A stretch of DNA of 64,000 nt from Allobosea sp039673065 (GCF_039673065.1 NZ_JBDJKW010000010.1:1-64000); one strand, 5' to 3'; shown: positions 32,961 to 41,315, counted from the first letter of the stretch. Notes: generated from the letters alone by a model not told the origin. Numbers and translations are program-made.

Positions 32961-34019
32961 ATGACCGCCAGCACGGGGCGCGCCGCGTCCGGAATCCGCA
33001 GTTCGCGCCGCCAGATCGCCGGCTGGGCCCTCGGCGGCCTGATGGCGCTGGCGGCACCGTTCGGCGCCATGGCGCAGACGCCGATCAAGTTCACGCTCGA
33101 CTGGGTCTTCCAGGGCCCGACCTCGCCGTTCCTCGTGGCGCTCGAGAAGGGCTACTACAAGGCCGAGGGGCTCGACGTGACCATGGATCCCGGCCAGGGC
33201 TCGGCCGGCGCGGTCCAGCGCGTCGCCACCGGCGCCTACGACATCGGCTTCGCCGACGTGAACTCGCTGATCGAATACAACGTCAAGAATGCGGGCAAGG
33301 AGATCGTCTGCGTCTTCATGGCCTATGACTTCCCGCCCTTCGGTGTGCACGCGCTGAAGAAGAGCGGCATCGCCAAGCCGGCCGACCTCGCCGGCAAGAA
33401 GCTCGGCGCCCCGGTCTTCGACGCCTCCTTCCGGCTGTTCCCGGCCTTCGCCAAGAAGGTCGGCGTCGATGCCAAGAGCGTCGAGCACGTCAACCTGACG
33501 CCGCAGCTGCGCGAGCAGTCGCTGGTGCAGGGCACCGTCGACGTGATCTCCGGGCACTATTTCTCGTCGATCCTCGACCTGAAGGCGCGCGGCGTGAAGC
33601 AGGAGGACATCGTCTCCTTCAACTACAGCGACTACAAGATGGACGTGTACGGCAACGGCATAATCGTCTCGCCGCCGCTGGCGGCGAAGCCCGAGGTGGT
33701 CACCGCCTTCCTGCGCGCCACGGCCAAGGCGTGGAAGGAAGTCGCGGCCAACCCGGCGGTCGGCATCGCGGCGGTGAAGAAGCGCGACCCGCTGATCGAC
33801 GAGAAGCTCGAGACCGAACGCCTGTCGCTATCGCTGTCGATGAACGTGCTGACTCCCTATGTGAAGGAGAACGGCATGGGCGACGTCGATCCGGCGCGCT
33901 TCGCCCGCTCGGTCGTCGATGTCGCGGAAGCCTTCGGCCTGCCCTCGGCGCCGGCCCCGGACAAGGTCTTCACCAGCAAGTACCTGCCGCCCAAGGCCGA
34001 GCGCATGGTCGCGCCGTGA
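32961..34019 (+). CDS. ABC transporter substrate-binding protein, NMT1/THI5-like
   Basis: The 352-residue protein is a periplasmic binding protein of the SsuA/THI5 class that captures small aromatic, sulfonate or pyrimidine-type compounds. The N-terminus has a twin-arginine-like SSRRQIAGWALGGL segment ending in a cleavage site around AMAQT. Mature landmarks are IKFTLDWVFQGPTSPFLVAL, GYYKAEGLDV and GAYDIGFADVNSLIEYN. The next genes encode the ATPase and permease, though gaps of 266 and 208 bases filled with palindromes interrupt the operon. Ligand unknown. Confidence 0.9.
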   Translation: MTASTGRAASGIRSSRRQIAGWALGGLMALAAPFGAMAQTPIKFTLDWVFQGPTSPFLVALEKGYYKAEGLDVTMDPGQGSAGAVQRVATGAYDIGFADVNSLIEYNVKNAGKEIVCVFMAYDFPPFGVHALKKSGIAKPADLAGKKLGAPVFDASFRLFPAFAKKVGVDAKSVEHVNLTPQLREQSLVQGTVDVISGHYFSSILDLKARGVKQEDIVSFNYSDYKMDVYGNGIIVSPPLAAKPEVVTAFLRATAKAWKEVAANPAVGIAAVKKRDPLIDEKLETERLSLSLSMNVLTPYVKENGMGDVDPARFARSVVDVAEAFGLPSAPAPDKVFTSKYLPPKAERMVAP

Positions 34020-34091
34020 GACGCGGCCGCGACCTGCCCACTCCCGCCTTTCCGGAAGAGGGACAGGGCGAAGGATCTCGCGACCTTTTCC

Positions 34092-34256
34092 GCGTATGGT
34101 CGGGCTCGTCCCGGCCATACGCGCCTGCAGCGATGCAGTGCGGTCAAGACATGGATGCTCGCCGCAGGGGCGAGCATGACGGATAGACCCACGCGTCCCA
34201 TGAGCCGGCCCGTCGAGCGACCTTTTCCTGCGAAGGGAGAAGGACGCGACGGGCCG
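34092..34256. repeat. Cluster of palindromic elements between binding protein and ATPase genes
   Basis: Three stem-loops follow one another: 34092-34122 (13 base pairs, loop CTCGT), 34155-34177 (ATGCTCGCC/GGCGAGCAT) and 34206-34256 (CGGCCCGTCG/CGACGGGCCG, with further inner pairing). The pattern resembles the small palindromic repeats scattered between genes in Bosea- and Bradyrhizobium-type genomes. I cannot show other copies outside the window. Confidence 0.65.
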
Positions 34257-34285
34257 CTTCCGACAGCCTTCATGCGAGCCCGAGA

Positions 34286-35095
34286 ATGACGCCCCCCTTG
34301 CCGGATTCCGGTTCCCCCCTCGTCTCGCTGAAGCAGGTCAGCCTCGCCTATGGCAGCGGGGCCGCGCGCATGCTGGCGCTCGAGGATGCGACGCTCGACA
34401 TCGCCAAGGGCGAGTTCATCGCCGTGGTCGGCCCGTCCGGCTGCGGCAAGTCCACGCTGATGAAGCTGGTCACCGGGCTGCTGCCGCCGAGCGGCGGCGA
34501 GATCCGCGTGCACGGCCAGCCCGTGAAGGGCCCGATCCGCGGCGTCGGCATGGCCTTCCAGGCGCCGACGCTGATGCCCTGGCGCACCACGCGCGACAAT
34601 ATCCTGCTGCCGCTGGAGGTGGTGGAGCCGCACAAGCGGCGCTTCCGCGCCAACAAGGCGGAGTATGTCGCGCGCATCGAGGCGCTGCTCGCCTCGGTCG
34701 GTCTCGGCGGCTTCGGCGACAAATATCCCTGGCAGCTCTCCGGCGGCATGCAGCAGCGCTCCAGCCTGTGCCGGGCGCTGGTCCACGAGCCCGAAATCCT
34801 GATGCTCGACGAGCCCTTCGGTGCGCTCGACGCCTTCACGCGCGAAGAGCTCTGGGGCGTGATGCAGGCGCTCTGGCTGGAGCGGCGCTTCACCGCCGTG
34901 CTGGTGACGCACGATCTGCGCGAGGCAGTCTACCTCGCCGACACGGTCTATGTGATGAGCCGGCGGCCGGGGCGGATCGTCAAGGTCCGCAGCATCGACC
35001 TGCCGCGGCCGCGCACGCTGGAAACAACCTTCACCCCCGAATTCGTCGACATCGTGCACGAGCTTCGCGAGCGCATCCACATGGAGCATGCCTAG
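34286..35095 (+). CDS. ABC transporter ATP-binding protein (SsuB/TauB/ThiZ-like)
   Basis: The 269-residue ATPase powers the importer formed with the neighbouring binding protein and permease. Walker A (GPSGCGKST), Q-loop (AFQAPTLMPW), signature LSGGMQQR, Walker B (ILMLDEPFGALD) and H-loop (VLVTHDLREAV) are all intact. The sequence group is that of nitrate/sulfonate/taurine and THI5-type transporters. Confidence 0.95.
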   Translation: MTPPLPDSGSPLVSLKQVSLAYGSGAARMLALEDATLDIAKGEFIAVVGPSGCGKSTLMKLVTGLLPPSGGEIRVHGQPVKGPIRGVGMAFQAPTLMPWRTTRDNILLPLEVVEPHKRRFRANKAEYVARIEALLASVGLGGFGDKYPWQLSGGMQQRSSLCRALVHEPEILMLDEPFGALDAFTREELWGVMQALWLERRFTAVLVTHDLREAVYLADTVYVMSRRPGRIVKVRSIDLPRPRTLETTFTPEFVDIVHELRERIHMEHA

Positions 35096-35123
35096 CCATG
35101 CTTCACTCTCATGGAACCGCGCC

Positions 35124-35270
35124 GTCATTCCGGGGCGCCGCGCCAGCGGCGAGCCCGGAACCCATGACCACGACGTTCCCGATAAGGGCGCGGCAACGAT
35201 CAGAGCTCTTTCCGGCCGAATCCGTGGTCATGGGCTCCGGGCTCGTGCCGTCGGCACGCCCCGGAAAGAC
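35124..35270. repeat. Long inverted repeat (palindromic intergenic element)
   Basis: Arms 35124-35172 and 35223-35270 are near-perfect inverted copies; for example CGAGCCCGGA-A/G-CCCATGACC recurs in opposite orientation with a single mismatch over 23 bases. The loop of about 50 bases has no coding features. The element fills the gap between ATPase and permease genes, so it would form a large hairpin in the operon mRNA. Confidence 0.75.
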
Positions 35271-35303
35271 GGCGTGCATCTCGTACAGATCGACGGGTTC
35301 CCG

Positions 35304-36080
35304 ATGAGCGACACCCAGCGCCGCCTCCTGCTCGTCGCCATGCCCTGGCTCGCCATGGGCGGGCTGCTGCTGCTTTGGGAGCTCGCCTGCATCGTCTTCG
35401 ACGTGCCCGAGATCCTCGCCCCGCGACCGACGCGGATCTTCGAGGTGATGGTGCAGCGCTGGGACATCCTGCTGCGCTTCTGCCTGGAGACGCTGTGGAC
35501 GACCGCGATCGGCTTCGTGCTGGCGATCGGCTTCGGCGTGCTGCTCGGACTGGCGATCGGCGCCTCGCCCTTCGTCTATTCCGGGCTCTATCCGCTGCTG
35601 ATCGCCTTCAACGCGGTGCCGAAGGTCGCGATCGTGCCGATCCTGATGATCTGGCTCGGCGTCGGCGCCCTGCCGGCGATCATCACCGCCTTCGTGATCT
35701 CGTTCTTCCCGATCGTGGTCAACGTCGCCACCGGCCTCGCCACGATCGAGCCGGAGATGCGCGACGTGATGCGCTCGCTCGGCGCCAGCCAGTGGGAAAT
35801 CCTGACCAAGGTCGGCGTGCCGCGCGCCATGCCCTATCTCTTCGCCAGCCTGAAGGTGGCGGTGACGCTGGCCTTCATCGGCTCGGTGATCTCCGAGACG
35901 GTCGGCGGCAATCGCGGCATCGGCTTCCTGATGCTGTCGGCGGGCGCGCGCAACGACTCGGCCACGACCTTCGCCGGCCTCTTCGCCATCGCGATCATGG
36001 GCGTCGGCATGTATGCCGCCTGCGCACTGGTCGAGCGGCGCATGACCCGCTGGGCCTTCCGCGGCGAGATCGTCGGCTGA
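35304..36080 (+). CDS. ABC transporter permease (SsuC/TauC/ThiX-like)
   Basis: The 258-residue permease has about six membrane helices and the EAA cytoplasmic loop around MRDVMRSLGASQWEILTKVG. FNAVPKVAIVPILMIWLG is typical of the sulfonate/THI5 permease group. ATG 35304 comes directly before the first helix; an upstream open frame runs through the palindromic repeat and is not likely to be coding. It ends at a bidirectional terminator shared with infC. Confidence 0.9.
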   Translation: MSDTQRRLLLVAMPWLAMGGLLLLWELACIVFDVPEILAPRPTRIFEVMVQRWDILLRFCLETLWTTAIGFVLAIGFGVLLGLAIGASPFVYSGLYPLLIAFNAVPKVAIVPILMIWLGVGALPAIITAFVISFFPIVVNVATGLATIEPEMRDVMRSLGASQWEILTKVGVPRAMPYLFASLKVAVTLAFIGSVISETVGGNRGIGFLMLSAGARNDSATTFAGLFAIAIMGVGMYAACALVERRMTRWAFRGEIVG

Positions 36081-36120
36081 GGCGGGCGAGAACCAGCCCC
36101 GCCCCGCTCCGAAAAACGAG

Positions 36121-36148
36121 AAAGGCCCGGCGCGACGGCCGGGCCTTT
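36121..36148. terminator. Bidirectional terminator, permease / infC
   Basis: AAAGGCCCGGC pairs with GCCGGGCCTTT around a six-base loop, with T-rich ends usable from either strand. Confidence 0.92.
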
Positions 36149-36176
36149 TCAATGGCTGGAATGCCGTGAGGGCGGC

Positions 36177-36719
36177 TCAGCGCGGAGCCAGCACCATCAC
36201 CATCTGGCGACCTTCGAGCTGCCAGTCGCTCTCGACCTTGGCGATCTCGAGCGTATCGGCCTTGACGCGCTCGAGCACCTTCACGCCGAGATCCTGATGG
36301 GCCATCTCGCGTCCGCGGAAGCGCAGGGTGACCTTCACCTTGTCGCCTTCCTCGAAGAAGCCCTGCATCGCCTTCATCTTCACGTCGTAATCGTGCTTGT
36401 CGATGCCGGGACGCAGCTTGATCTCCTTGATCTCGATGGTGCGCTGCTTCTTGCGCGCCTCCGAGGCCTTCTTCTGCTCCAGGAAGCGGAAGCGGCCGTA
36501 ATCGAGAATCTTGCAGACAGGCGGCTGCGAGTTCGGAGCGATCTCGACCAGATCGAGACCTGCCTCTTCGGCGATCTTCAGGGCCTCGAAGAACGAGACA
36601 ACGCCACGGTTGGCGCCCGTATCATCGATGAGCTGGACGTCGCGGACACCACGGATGTCGCGGTTGGCGCGAGGCCCGTCCTTGACGGGGGCCGGGGGAG
36701 CACGGAAAGGACGACGAAT
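36177..36719 (-). CDS. infC: Translation initiation factor IF-3 (AUU start)
   Basis: IF-3 binds the 30S subunit and rejects wrong start codons. The product has 180 residues, the same as E. coli IF-3, if translation begins at the ATT at 36719. AGGAG sits eight bases upstream of that ATT, and the N-terminus then reads as the family expects (RRPFRAPP...NRDIRGVRDVQLID). An ATG 48 bases further upstream would put the ribosome site inside the gene. A rare AUU start is the known device for IF-3 self-regulation. Landmarks include DLVEIAPNSQPPVCKILDYG and KVKVTLRFRGREMAH. rpmI-rplT, normally just downstream, is about 7 kb away. Confidence 0.93.
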   Translation of the reverse strand: MRRPFRAPPAPVKDGPRANRDIRGVRDVQLIDDTGANRGVVSFFEALKIAEEAGLDLVEIAPNSQPPVCKILDYGRFRFLEQKKASEARKKQRTIEIKEIKLRPGIDKHDYDVKMKAMQGFFEEGDKVKVTLRFRGREMAHQDLGVKVLERVKADTLEIAKVESDWQLEGRQMVMVLAPR

Positions 36720-36870
36720 GGCTGTATTCTCCTGTGATTGGCGCTTGGCGCCGCTGAGCAGACACATTGCACAACGCGAAGCGATGTCAATGGATCAACG
36801 CGCGACCGGCCGCGAATAGCGGCAGAAATCCGCGCCGATCCCGAAACGCGCCACGGGTCTGCCCGTTCCG

Positions 36871-38094
36871 TCAGCGCCCGAGCAGGGCGCAGTAGACATC
36901 GAGCGTATCGTTCACCATCGCCGGCAGCGAAAAATGCCGCTCGACATGCAGCCGGGCGCGACTCGCCAGCATGTCGCGCGCCGACGGACGCAGCGAGAGC
37001 GCCTCGCCGAGCGCCTTCGCCAGCGCCGGAGCATCGCCGGGCGGCACGCGCCAGCCGGTGCGCTCCTGCGGGGCGACCTGCGGCGGCGCCAGCACGGTTT
37101 CCGGCACGGCGCCGAGATCCGACACCACCACCGGCACGCCCATGGCCTGCGCCTCGACGGCAACGCGGCCGAAAGCCTCCGGATCGGTCGACGGCACAGC
37201 GACCACAGCCGCCGAGAGCAGCGCGGCCGGCATGTCCGTGCAGTGCCCGACGCGTCTCACGCGGCCCTCGAGCCCGGCGCGGGCGATCGCCTCGTCGAGC
37301 TCGCGGACATAGCCGTCGCGGCCCTGGGCGTCGCCGGCCAGGATGAAGGCGGTATCGGCGTCGCCGCCGTCGCGCATCAGGCGCGCCGCCTCGATCAGCA
37401 CCTTCTGCCCCTTCCAGCCGGTGAGCCGGCCGGGCAGCAGCACGATGCGCTGATGCGGCTCGACGCCCCAGGAGCGGCGCAGCGTGCTCACCCGCTCGGG
37501 CCCGACCACCGATGGCGCGAAGGCCGAGAAATCCGTGCCGCGATTGACGACGCGGATGCGATCGCGGGCGAAAGGATGACGCGCCCGGATCAGGTCCGCG
37601 GTGTAGTGCGAGTTGGCGATCACCACGTCGCCGCGCGCCATCACCGAATTATAGTGGTTCTTCACCACGGAGCGGGCGTTGTATGAGCCGTGATAGGTGG
37701 TGACGAAAGGCAGCTTGAGCGCGCGCGAGGCCGCCAGCGCCACCCAGGCGGGGGCCCGCGAGCGCGCATGCACCAGCTCGACGCCCTCGCGCCGGCACAG
37801 CGCCACGAGCTTGCGCACGTTCAACGCCATGGCGATGGGGTTCTTCGCCGCCGCCGGGAAGGGCAGCCAGACGCCGCCCTTGGCCTGGAGCTCGGCGACG
37901 AGCCGGCCGCCCTCGGTCGCGACCAGCGCCCGCGCGCCGACCTCGGTCAGGCCGGCTGCGATGTCGACGGCGGTCCGCTCGGCGCCACCGGCTTCCAGCT
38001 CCGGAATGATCTGCAGCAGCGTGCGTCCGGCGAGCGGATGAGTGTCCGTGGACGGCAGGGATATCGTCCCGCCCGAGCGCAACATTCTGATCAC
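36871..38094 (-). CDS. GT4 family glycosyltransferase
   Basis: The 407-residue enzyme has the two Rossmann domains of the GT-B fold. The N-terminal glycine-rich PELEAGGAERTAVDIA binds acceptor, and the C-terminal nucleotide-sugar motif is VPSTDPEAFGRVAVEAQAMG (E-x7-E). PGRLTGWKGQKVLIEA is also typical. No membrane segment is seen. Acceptor and sugar are unknown, with lipopolysaccharide or capsule likely. The start may be GTG 38094 or ATG 38085; ribosome sites are weak for both. Divergent from the ABHD10-like hydrolase. Confidence 0.88.
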   Translation of the reverse strand: MIRMLRSGGTISLPSTDTHPLAGRTLLQIIPELEAGGAERTAVDIAAGLTEVGARALVATEGGRLVAELQAKGGVWLPFPAAAKNPIAMALNVRKLVALCRREGVELVHARSRAPAWVALAASRALKLPFVTTYHGSYNARSVVKNHYNSVMARGDVVIANSHYTADLIRARHPFARDRIRVVNRGTDFSAFAPSVVGPERVSTLRRSWGVEPHQRIVLLPGRLTGWKGQKVLIEAARLMRDGGDADTAFILAGDAQGRDGYVRELDEAIARAGLEGRVRRVGHCTDMPAALLSAAVVAVPSTDPEAFGRVAVEAQAMGVPVVVSDLGAVPETVLAPPQVAPQERTGWRVPPGDAPALAKALGEALSLRPSARDMLASRARLHVERHFSLPAMVNDTLDVYCALLGR

Positions 38095-38216
38095 CGCTTC
38101 AAAGAACCTTCTGCCTACCGACTCGCCGATGCTATCGGAAACGAGATGATCACCAAATCGGGCGCGAATGCAGCAGGCTTCGCCGGCGCGCCACGGTTCA
38201 CCACAGGAGAGTTCAG

Positions 38217-39014
38217 GTGACGAGGCAAGAGGCGACGCGGCCGGAGCCGCAATTCCTCAGCGTGGGCACCGGTCCCGAACAGCGCGACATCGCGGTCCTC
38301 ACCCAGCCGGGCCGTGGCCCGGCAGTGGTCTGGCTCGGCGGCTTCCGCTCCGACATGCGCGCCACCAAGGCCGAGGCGATCGCCGACTGGGCGTCGCGCA
38401 GCGGACGCGCCTTCGTGCGCTTCGACTATGCCGGCCATGGCGAATCGAGCGGCGACTTCGCCCGCTGGACGCTGTCGCACTGGCTGGAGGATGCGCTGGC
38501 GGCGATCGCCGCGCATGCCAACGGCCCGGCCGTTCTGGTCGGCTCCTCCATGGGCGGCTGGCTCGCTCTGCTGGCGACGCGCCGGCTGCGCGAGCAGATG
38601 CCGGAGAAGGCGCCGGCAGGGCTGGTGCTGATCGCGCCGGCGGTGGACTTCACCGAAGAGCTGATGTGGGCGCAGATGCCCGACGCGATCCGCCGCGCCA
38701 TCCTCGAGGACGGCGTCTGGAACCGCCCCTCCGAATACGCGCCGGAGCCGACACCGATCACCCGCGCCCTGATCGAGGACGGCCGGCGCCTGCTGATGTT
38801 CGGCGCGCCGATCGAGACCGGCTGCCCCGTGCACATCCTGCAGGGCATGAAGGATCCGGACGTGCCCCATGCACAGGCTTTGAGGCTGGTCGAGCACCTG
38901 CCCCACGATCCGGTGGTGCTGACGCTGGTCAAGGATGGCGACCACCGCCTGTCAACGCCTGACGACATCGCCCGGCTGGTCGCGGCGGTGGAGGGGATCG
39001 TCCCCTCCGCCTGA
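38217..39014 (+). CDS. Alpha/beta hydrolase, ABHD10-like
   Basis: The 265-residue cytoplasmic hydrolase has the nucleophile elbow VGSSMGGWLAL (Ser near 105) and the motif RFDYAGHGESSG. An Asp follows in GMKDPDVP and a His in KDGDHRLSTPDD, giving a full catalytic triad. The pattern resembles ABHD10, a depalmitoylase and acyl-glucuronide esterase of mitochondria, which has alphaproteobacterial relatives. The GTG start at 38217 follows AGGAG. Physiological substrate unknown. Confidence 0.85.
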   Translation: MTRQEATRPEPQFLSVGTGPEQRDIAVLTQPGRGPAVVWLGGFRSDMRATKAEAIADWASRSGRAFVRFDYAGHGESSGDFARWTLSHWLEDALAAIAAHANGPAVLVGSSMGGWLALLATRRLREQMPEKAPAGLVLIAPAVDFTEELMWAQMPDAIRRAILEDGVWNRPSEYAPEPTPITRALIEDGRRLLMFGAPIETGCPVHILQGMKDPDVPHAQALRLVEHLPHDPVVLTLVKDGDHRLSTPDDIARLVAAVEGIVPSA

Positions 39015-39042
39015 GCGGCAAGGCTCCGCCTGAGCGGGAAGG
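39005..39042. repeat. Tandem duplication across a stop codon
   Basis: CTCCGCCTGAGCGGCAAGG (39005-39023) is repeated directly at 39024-39042 with one mismatch. The first copy holds the stop codon of the hydrolase gene, so the duplication lengthened the 3' untranslated part and left the protein intact. Confidence 0.8.
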
Positions 39043-39067
39043 CCCGGCCCGGTGGCCCGGGCCGGGC
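39042..39067. terminator. GC-rich hairpin between convergent genes
   Basis: GCCCGGCCC pairs with GGGCCGGGC and can extend further inward. It lies between the hydrolase and DUF1150 genes and has no T-run. Confidence 0.4.
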
Positions 39068-39074
39068 GCGCCCG

Positions 39075-39329
39075 TCAGTGCAGGCTCACCATCTTGAGAT
39101 CATGCTCCCAGGCGTTGGCGGTCGCCGCCTCGCGCGAATCGGTCACCAGGATCGGCGCGCCGTCGGCGGCGAGAAGGGCGAAGAGCTGCAGGCCGGGTTC
39201 GATCTCCGGCGCCTGCGGGAAGATCCGCGCCAGCTCCTCGGAGGTCATCGGCTTGAGATAGGCCACCTGGCCGGCGCCGAGCGAGGCGAATTCGGCCGTG
39301 GTCAGGGGGGTGTTCCTGGTCTGGGTCAT
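39075..39329 (-). CDS. DUF1150 family protein
   Basis: The 84-residue protein fits DUF1150, with AEFASLGAGQVAYLKPM near the start and LFALLAADGAPILVTDSREA later. GGAGG precedes ATG 39329. The gene follows a small heat-shock protein gene on the same strand, an arrangement I recall as conserved in rhizobia, so a role in stress physiology is possible. Molecular function unknown. Confidence 0.85.
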   Translation of the reverse strand: MTQTRNTPLTTAEFASLGAGQVAYLKPMTSEELARIFPQAPEIEPGLQLFALLAADGAPILVTDSREAATANAWEHDLKMVSLH

Positions 39330-39469
39330 CGCGCCCTCCTTCCGAGCAGTGCGAGGCGGTCCATGGAAAAAACTGGTCTCCCGATCGGGAACGCGAGGCA
39401 AAACCGCCGACCCCTTGTTCCGATCCTGACGGGACGCCGACCCGGCGACCGTCCTTCAAACGCGCACCG

Positions 39470-39898
39470 TCAATCCCGGCTCACGATATCGATACGCCTG
39501 ACGAGGCGCTCCGGTTCCGGGCGCACGAGATCGATGGCGAGCAGCCCGTTGGAGAGGTCCGCGCCCATCACCTGCATGCCGTCGGCGAGCAGATAGGAGC
39601 GCTGGAACTGCCGCGCGGCGATGCCGCGATGCAGGAAGTGACGGGTCTTGTCGTCGACCTGGCGGCCGCGAATGGTGAGCTGGTTCTCCTCCAGCGTGAT
39701 TTCGAGCTGATCGCGCGAGAAGCCGGCGACGGCAAGCGTGATCCTGAGCTTGTCGGGCTCGTCCTCGGTGCGCGGCAGGCGCTCGATATTATAGGGCGGA
39801 TAGCCCTCGCCGGCGCCCTTGGCGACCCGGTCGAGCGCTCGTTCGATCTCGTCGAAGCCGAGGAGAAACGGATGGGACAGGCTAGGCGGACGCGACAT
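39470..39898 (-). CDS. Small heat-shock protein, Hsp20 family
   Basis: The 142-residue chaperone holds unfolding proteins in a refoldable state. The alpha-crystallin domain spans about residues 32-130 with YNIERLPRTEDEPDKLRITL, NQLTIRGRQ and the region LHRGIAARQFQRSYLLADGM. The C-terminal IxI/V anchoring motif is not obvious beyond LVRRIDIVS. ATG 39898 puts the conserved RPPSLSHPFLLGFDEIERAL at the N-terminus. Followed on the same strand by the DUF1150 gene. No ROSE-type thermometer was established in the leader. Confidence 0.92.
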   Translation of the reverse strand: MSRPPSLSHPFLLGFDEIERALDRVAKGAGEGYPPYNIERLPRTEDEPDKLRITLAVAGFSRDQLEITLEENQLTIRGRQVDDKTRHFLHRGIAARQFQRSYLLADGMQVMGADLSNGLLAIDLVRPEPERLVRRIDIVSRD

Positions 39899-40088
39899 TC
39901 CCGAAGCCCTCGAAAGGCGCCTCTGCAATCACCGGGGCCCGCTGCCGCAGCACCCCGCACGCGAAAGGCGAACCCGTCCGCGCAGATCGAATATGGCGAC
40001 GGCGTTTCCCGGCTTCAAGGCATGGAGGGCGACGCGACGCGCGGCCGGCATCCATCAGCGCTGTCATCAGGAGAGGGACAGGAAGCGG

Positions 40089-40165
40089 TGGTACAGCCAC
40101 CCCGGCTCGAACGGGGGACCCCCAGATCCACAATCTGGTGCTCTAACCAACTGAGCTATGGCTGC
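40089..40165 (-). tRNA. tRNA-His (GTG anticodon), CCA encoded
   Basis: The 77-base gene folds into a full cloverleaf: acceptor GCAGCCA/TGGCTGT, D-stem GCTC/GAGC, anticodon stem CCAGA/TCTGG with loop TTGTGGA, and T-arm CCCCG/CGGGG. The first pair is G1:U72 and the discriminator is A73. This is the alphaproteobacterial variant that lacks the otherwise universal G-1:C73 of histidine tRNA. CCA is genomically encoded. Confidence 0.96.
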
Positions 40166-40289
40166 ACGCTTCGCACGCTCCGCGACGCCCGGCTGGCGGG
40201 GGCGGAACGGCGCGGAACCTAGTGCCGCGCCGCAGCGATTGCAACGGCGAAATTGCAGCGGACACAGAAGAGTCGCGTCCGCCGGATTT

Positions 40290-41267
40290 TCACAGGCGCG
40301 GAAGCTCCTTGCGCGCGGTCGCGACAATGTCGTGCAGGCGCTCCGACATGGATTCGCAGCCGCGGCGGAAGGCCTTGGCCTGCAGCGCAACCGCATCGGC
40401 GGCGCTGCGGGTGCGCGCCAGCGTCTCGATCTCGCCGAGCGTGGTGGCGAGCTCGTCGCGGGCATGGTCTAGGATCCTGGCCTGGATCGCCCCGAAGGCA
40501 CGCGTCAGCGCGAGCCCCTGCGACAGCCAGAGCGCGGTGACCGCTTCCGGCCCCTGCTTCGCCGCGGCCACGGGCTGGGCGACGGGTTTCACCGCAGCCA
40601 TCGGCGGCGACGCGGCGGCGGCAGCGACCGCAGGCTTCGCCGGAGCGGGCTGCACCGGCACGGGCGTGGCCACCGGCTTGGCAGCGACACCAGGCTGTAC
40701 AGGAGCGACAACCGGTTTCGCAGCAGGCTTGGTCTGCGCAGCTGGCTTGGACTGCTCGGCGGACTTGCTGGCAACGGGCGCCTTCACCGCAGCCTTCGCG
40801 GCCCGAGCCTTCGTCCGGACCGGCGCAGGCGCGCTCGCCGGCACAGGCTGCGACTTGGCCGTCGCCTCGGCCTTGGCAGGCTCGGCCTTCGCTGGCGCCT
40901 TGACCGGCGCGGCCTCGGCGACCGCGGGCTTCACGCCGTCAGACTTTGGAAGCTCGGCCTTGGGAGGCTCAGATTTGGAGACGTCGGCCTTGGGCGCATC
41001 GGCCTTCGATGCCTCGACCTTGGCCGGGGCCGGGGCAGCCGCCTGCTTCGGCGCGGGCTGGGCCGCGGGCGCTGTCGGCTTGCCCGGTGACGGAGCCGCG
41101 GGCTTGGCCACAGCGACGGGCGGCTGTGCCGGCTTCGGCGCGAAGACCGGCGCCGCCGGAGCGGGATTGGCCAGCGGGCCGGCGCTCGGCACGGGCCGGG
41201 TGTTTCCCAGCGCCGTCACCGGCGCCAGGCTGATCGGGGGTTTTCCGGGGTTCGGCCGTTTCGCCAT
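40290..41267 (-). CDS. Phasin-like protein with a long Pro/Ala/Lys-rich N-terminal tail
   Basis: The 325-residue protein has about 230 N-terminal residues of Ala/Pro/Lys/Val repeats that recall PHB-associated or histone H1-like tails. A helical C-terminal domain of about 90 residues follows, from EAVTALWLSQGLALTRAF to the end. That domain resembles phasins, which coat polyhydroxyalkanoate granules. It lies downstream of a short classical phasin gene on the same strand, across a terminator. Binding of granules, and of DNA through the basic tail, is a possibility, not shown. Confidence 0.65.
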   Translation of the reverse strand: MAKRPNPGKPPISLAPVTALGNTRPVPSAGPLANPAPAAPVFAPKPAQPPVAVAKPAAPSPGKPTAPAAQPAPKQAAAPAPAKVEASKADAPKADVSKSEPPKAELPKSDGVKPAVAEAAPVKAPAKAEPAKAEATAKSQPVPASAPAPVRTKARAAKAAVKAPVASKSAEQSKPAAQTKPAAKPVVAPVQPGVAAKPVATPVPVQPAPAKPAVAAAAASPPMAAVKPVAQPVAAAKQGPEAVTALWLSQGLALTRAFGAIQARILDHARDELATTLGEIETLARTRSAADAVALQAKAFRRGCESMSERLHDIVATARKELPRL

Positions 41268-41315
41268 ATCTCACGCCCTTCGCGTCGGGGGCAGGCTCCA
41301 AGCCTGCCATCACGG

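Noticed and set aside
34020..34285. CRISPR-like repeats
   Set aside because: The palindromes differ from each other and have no regular spacers or repeated unit.
35124..35270. Terminal inverted repeats of an insertion sequence
   Set aside because: The loop is only about 50 bases and no transposase is present, so it is a small palindromic element.
35088..35303. N-terminal extension of the ABC permease
   Set aside because: The extension lies within the inverted repeat, has no membrane character and is preceded by no better ribosome site than the start at 35304.
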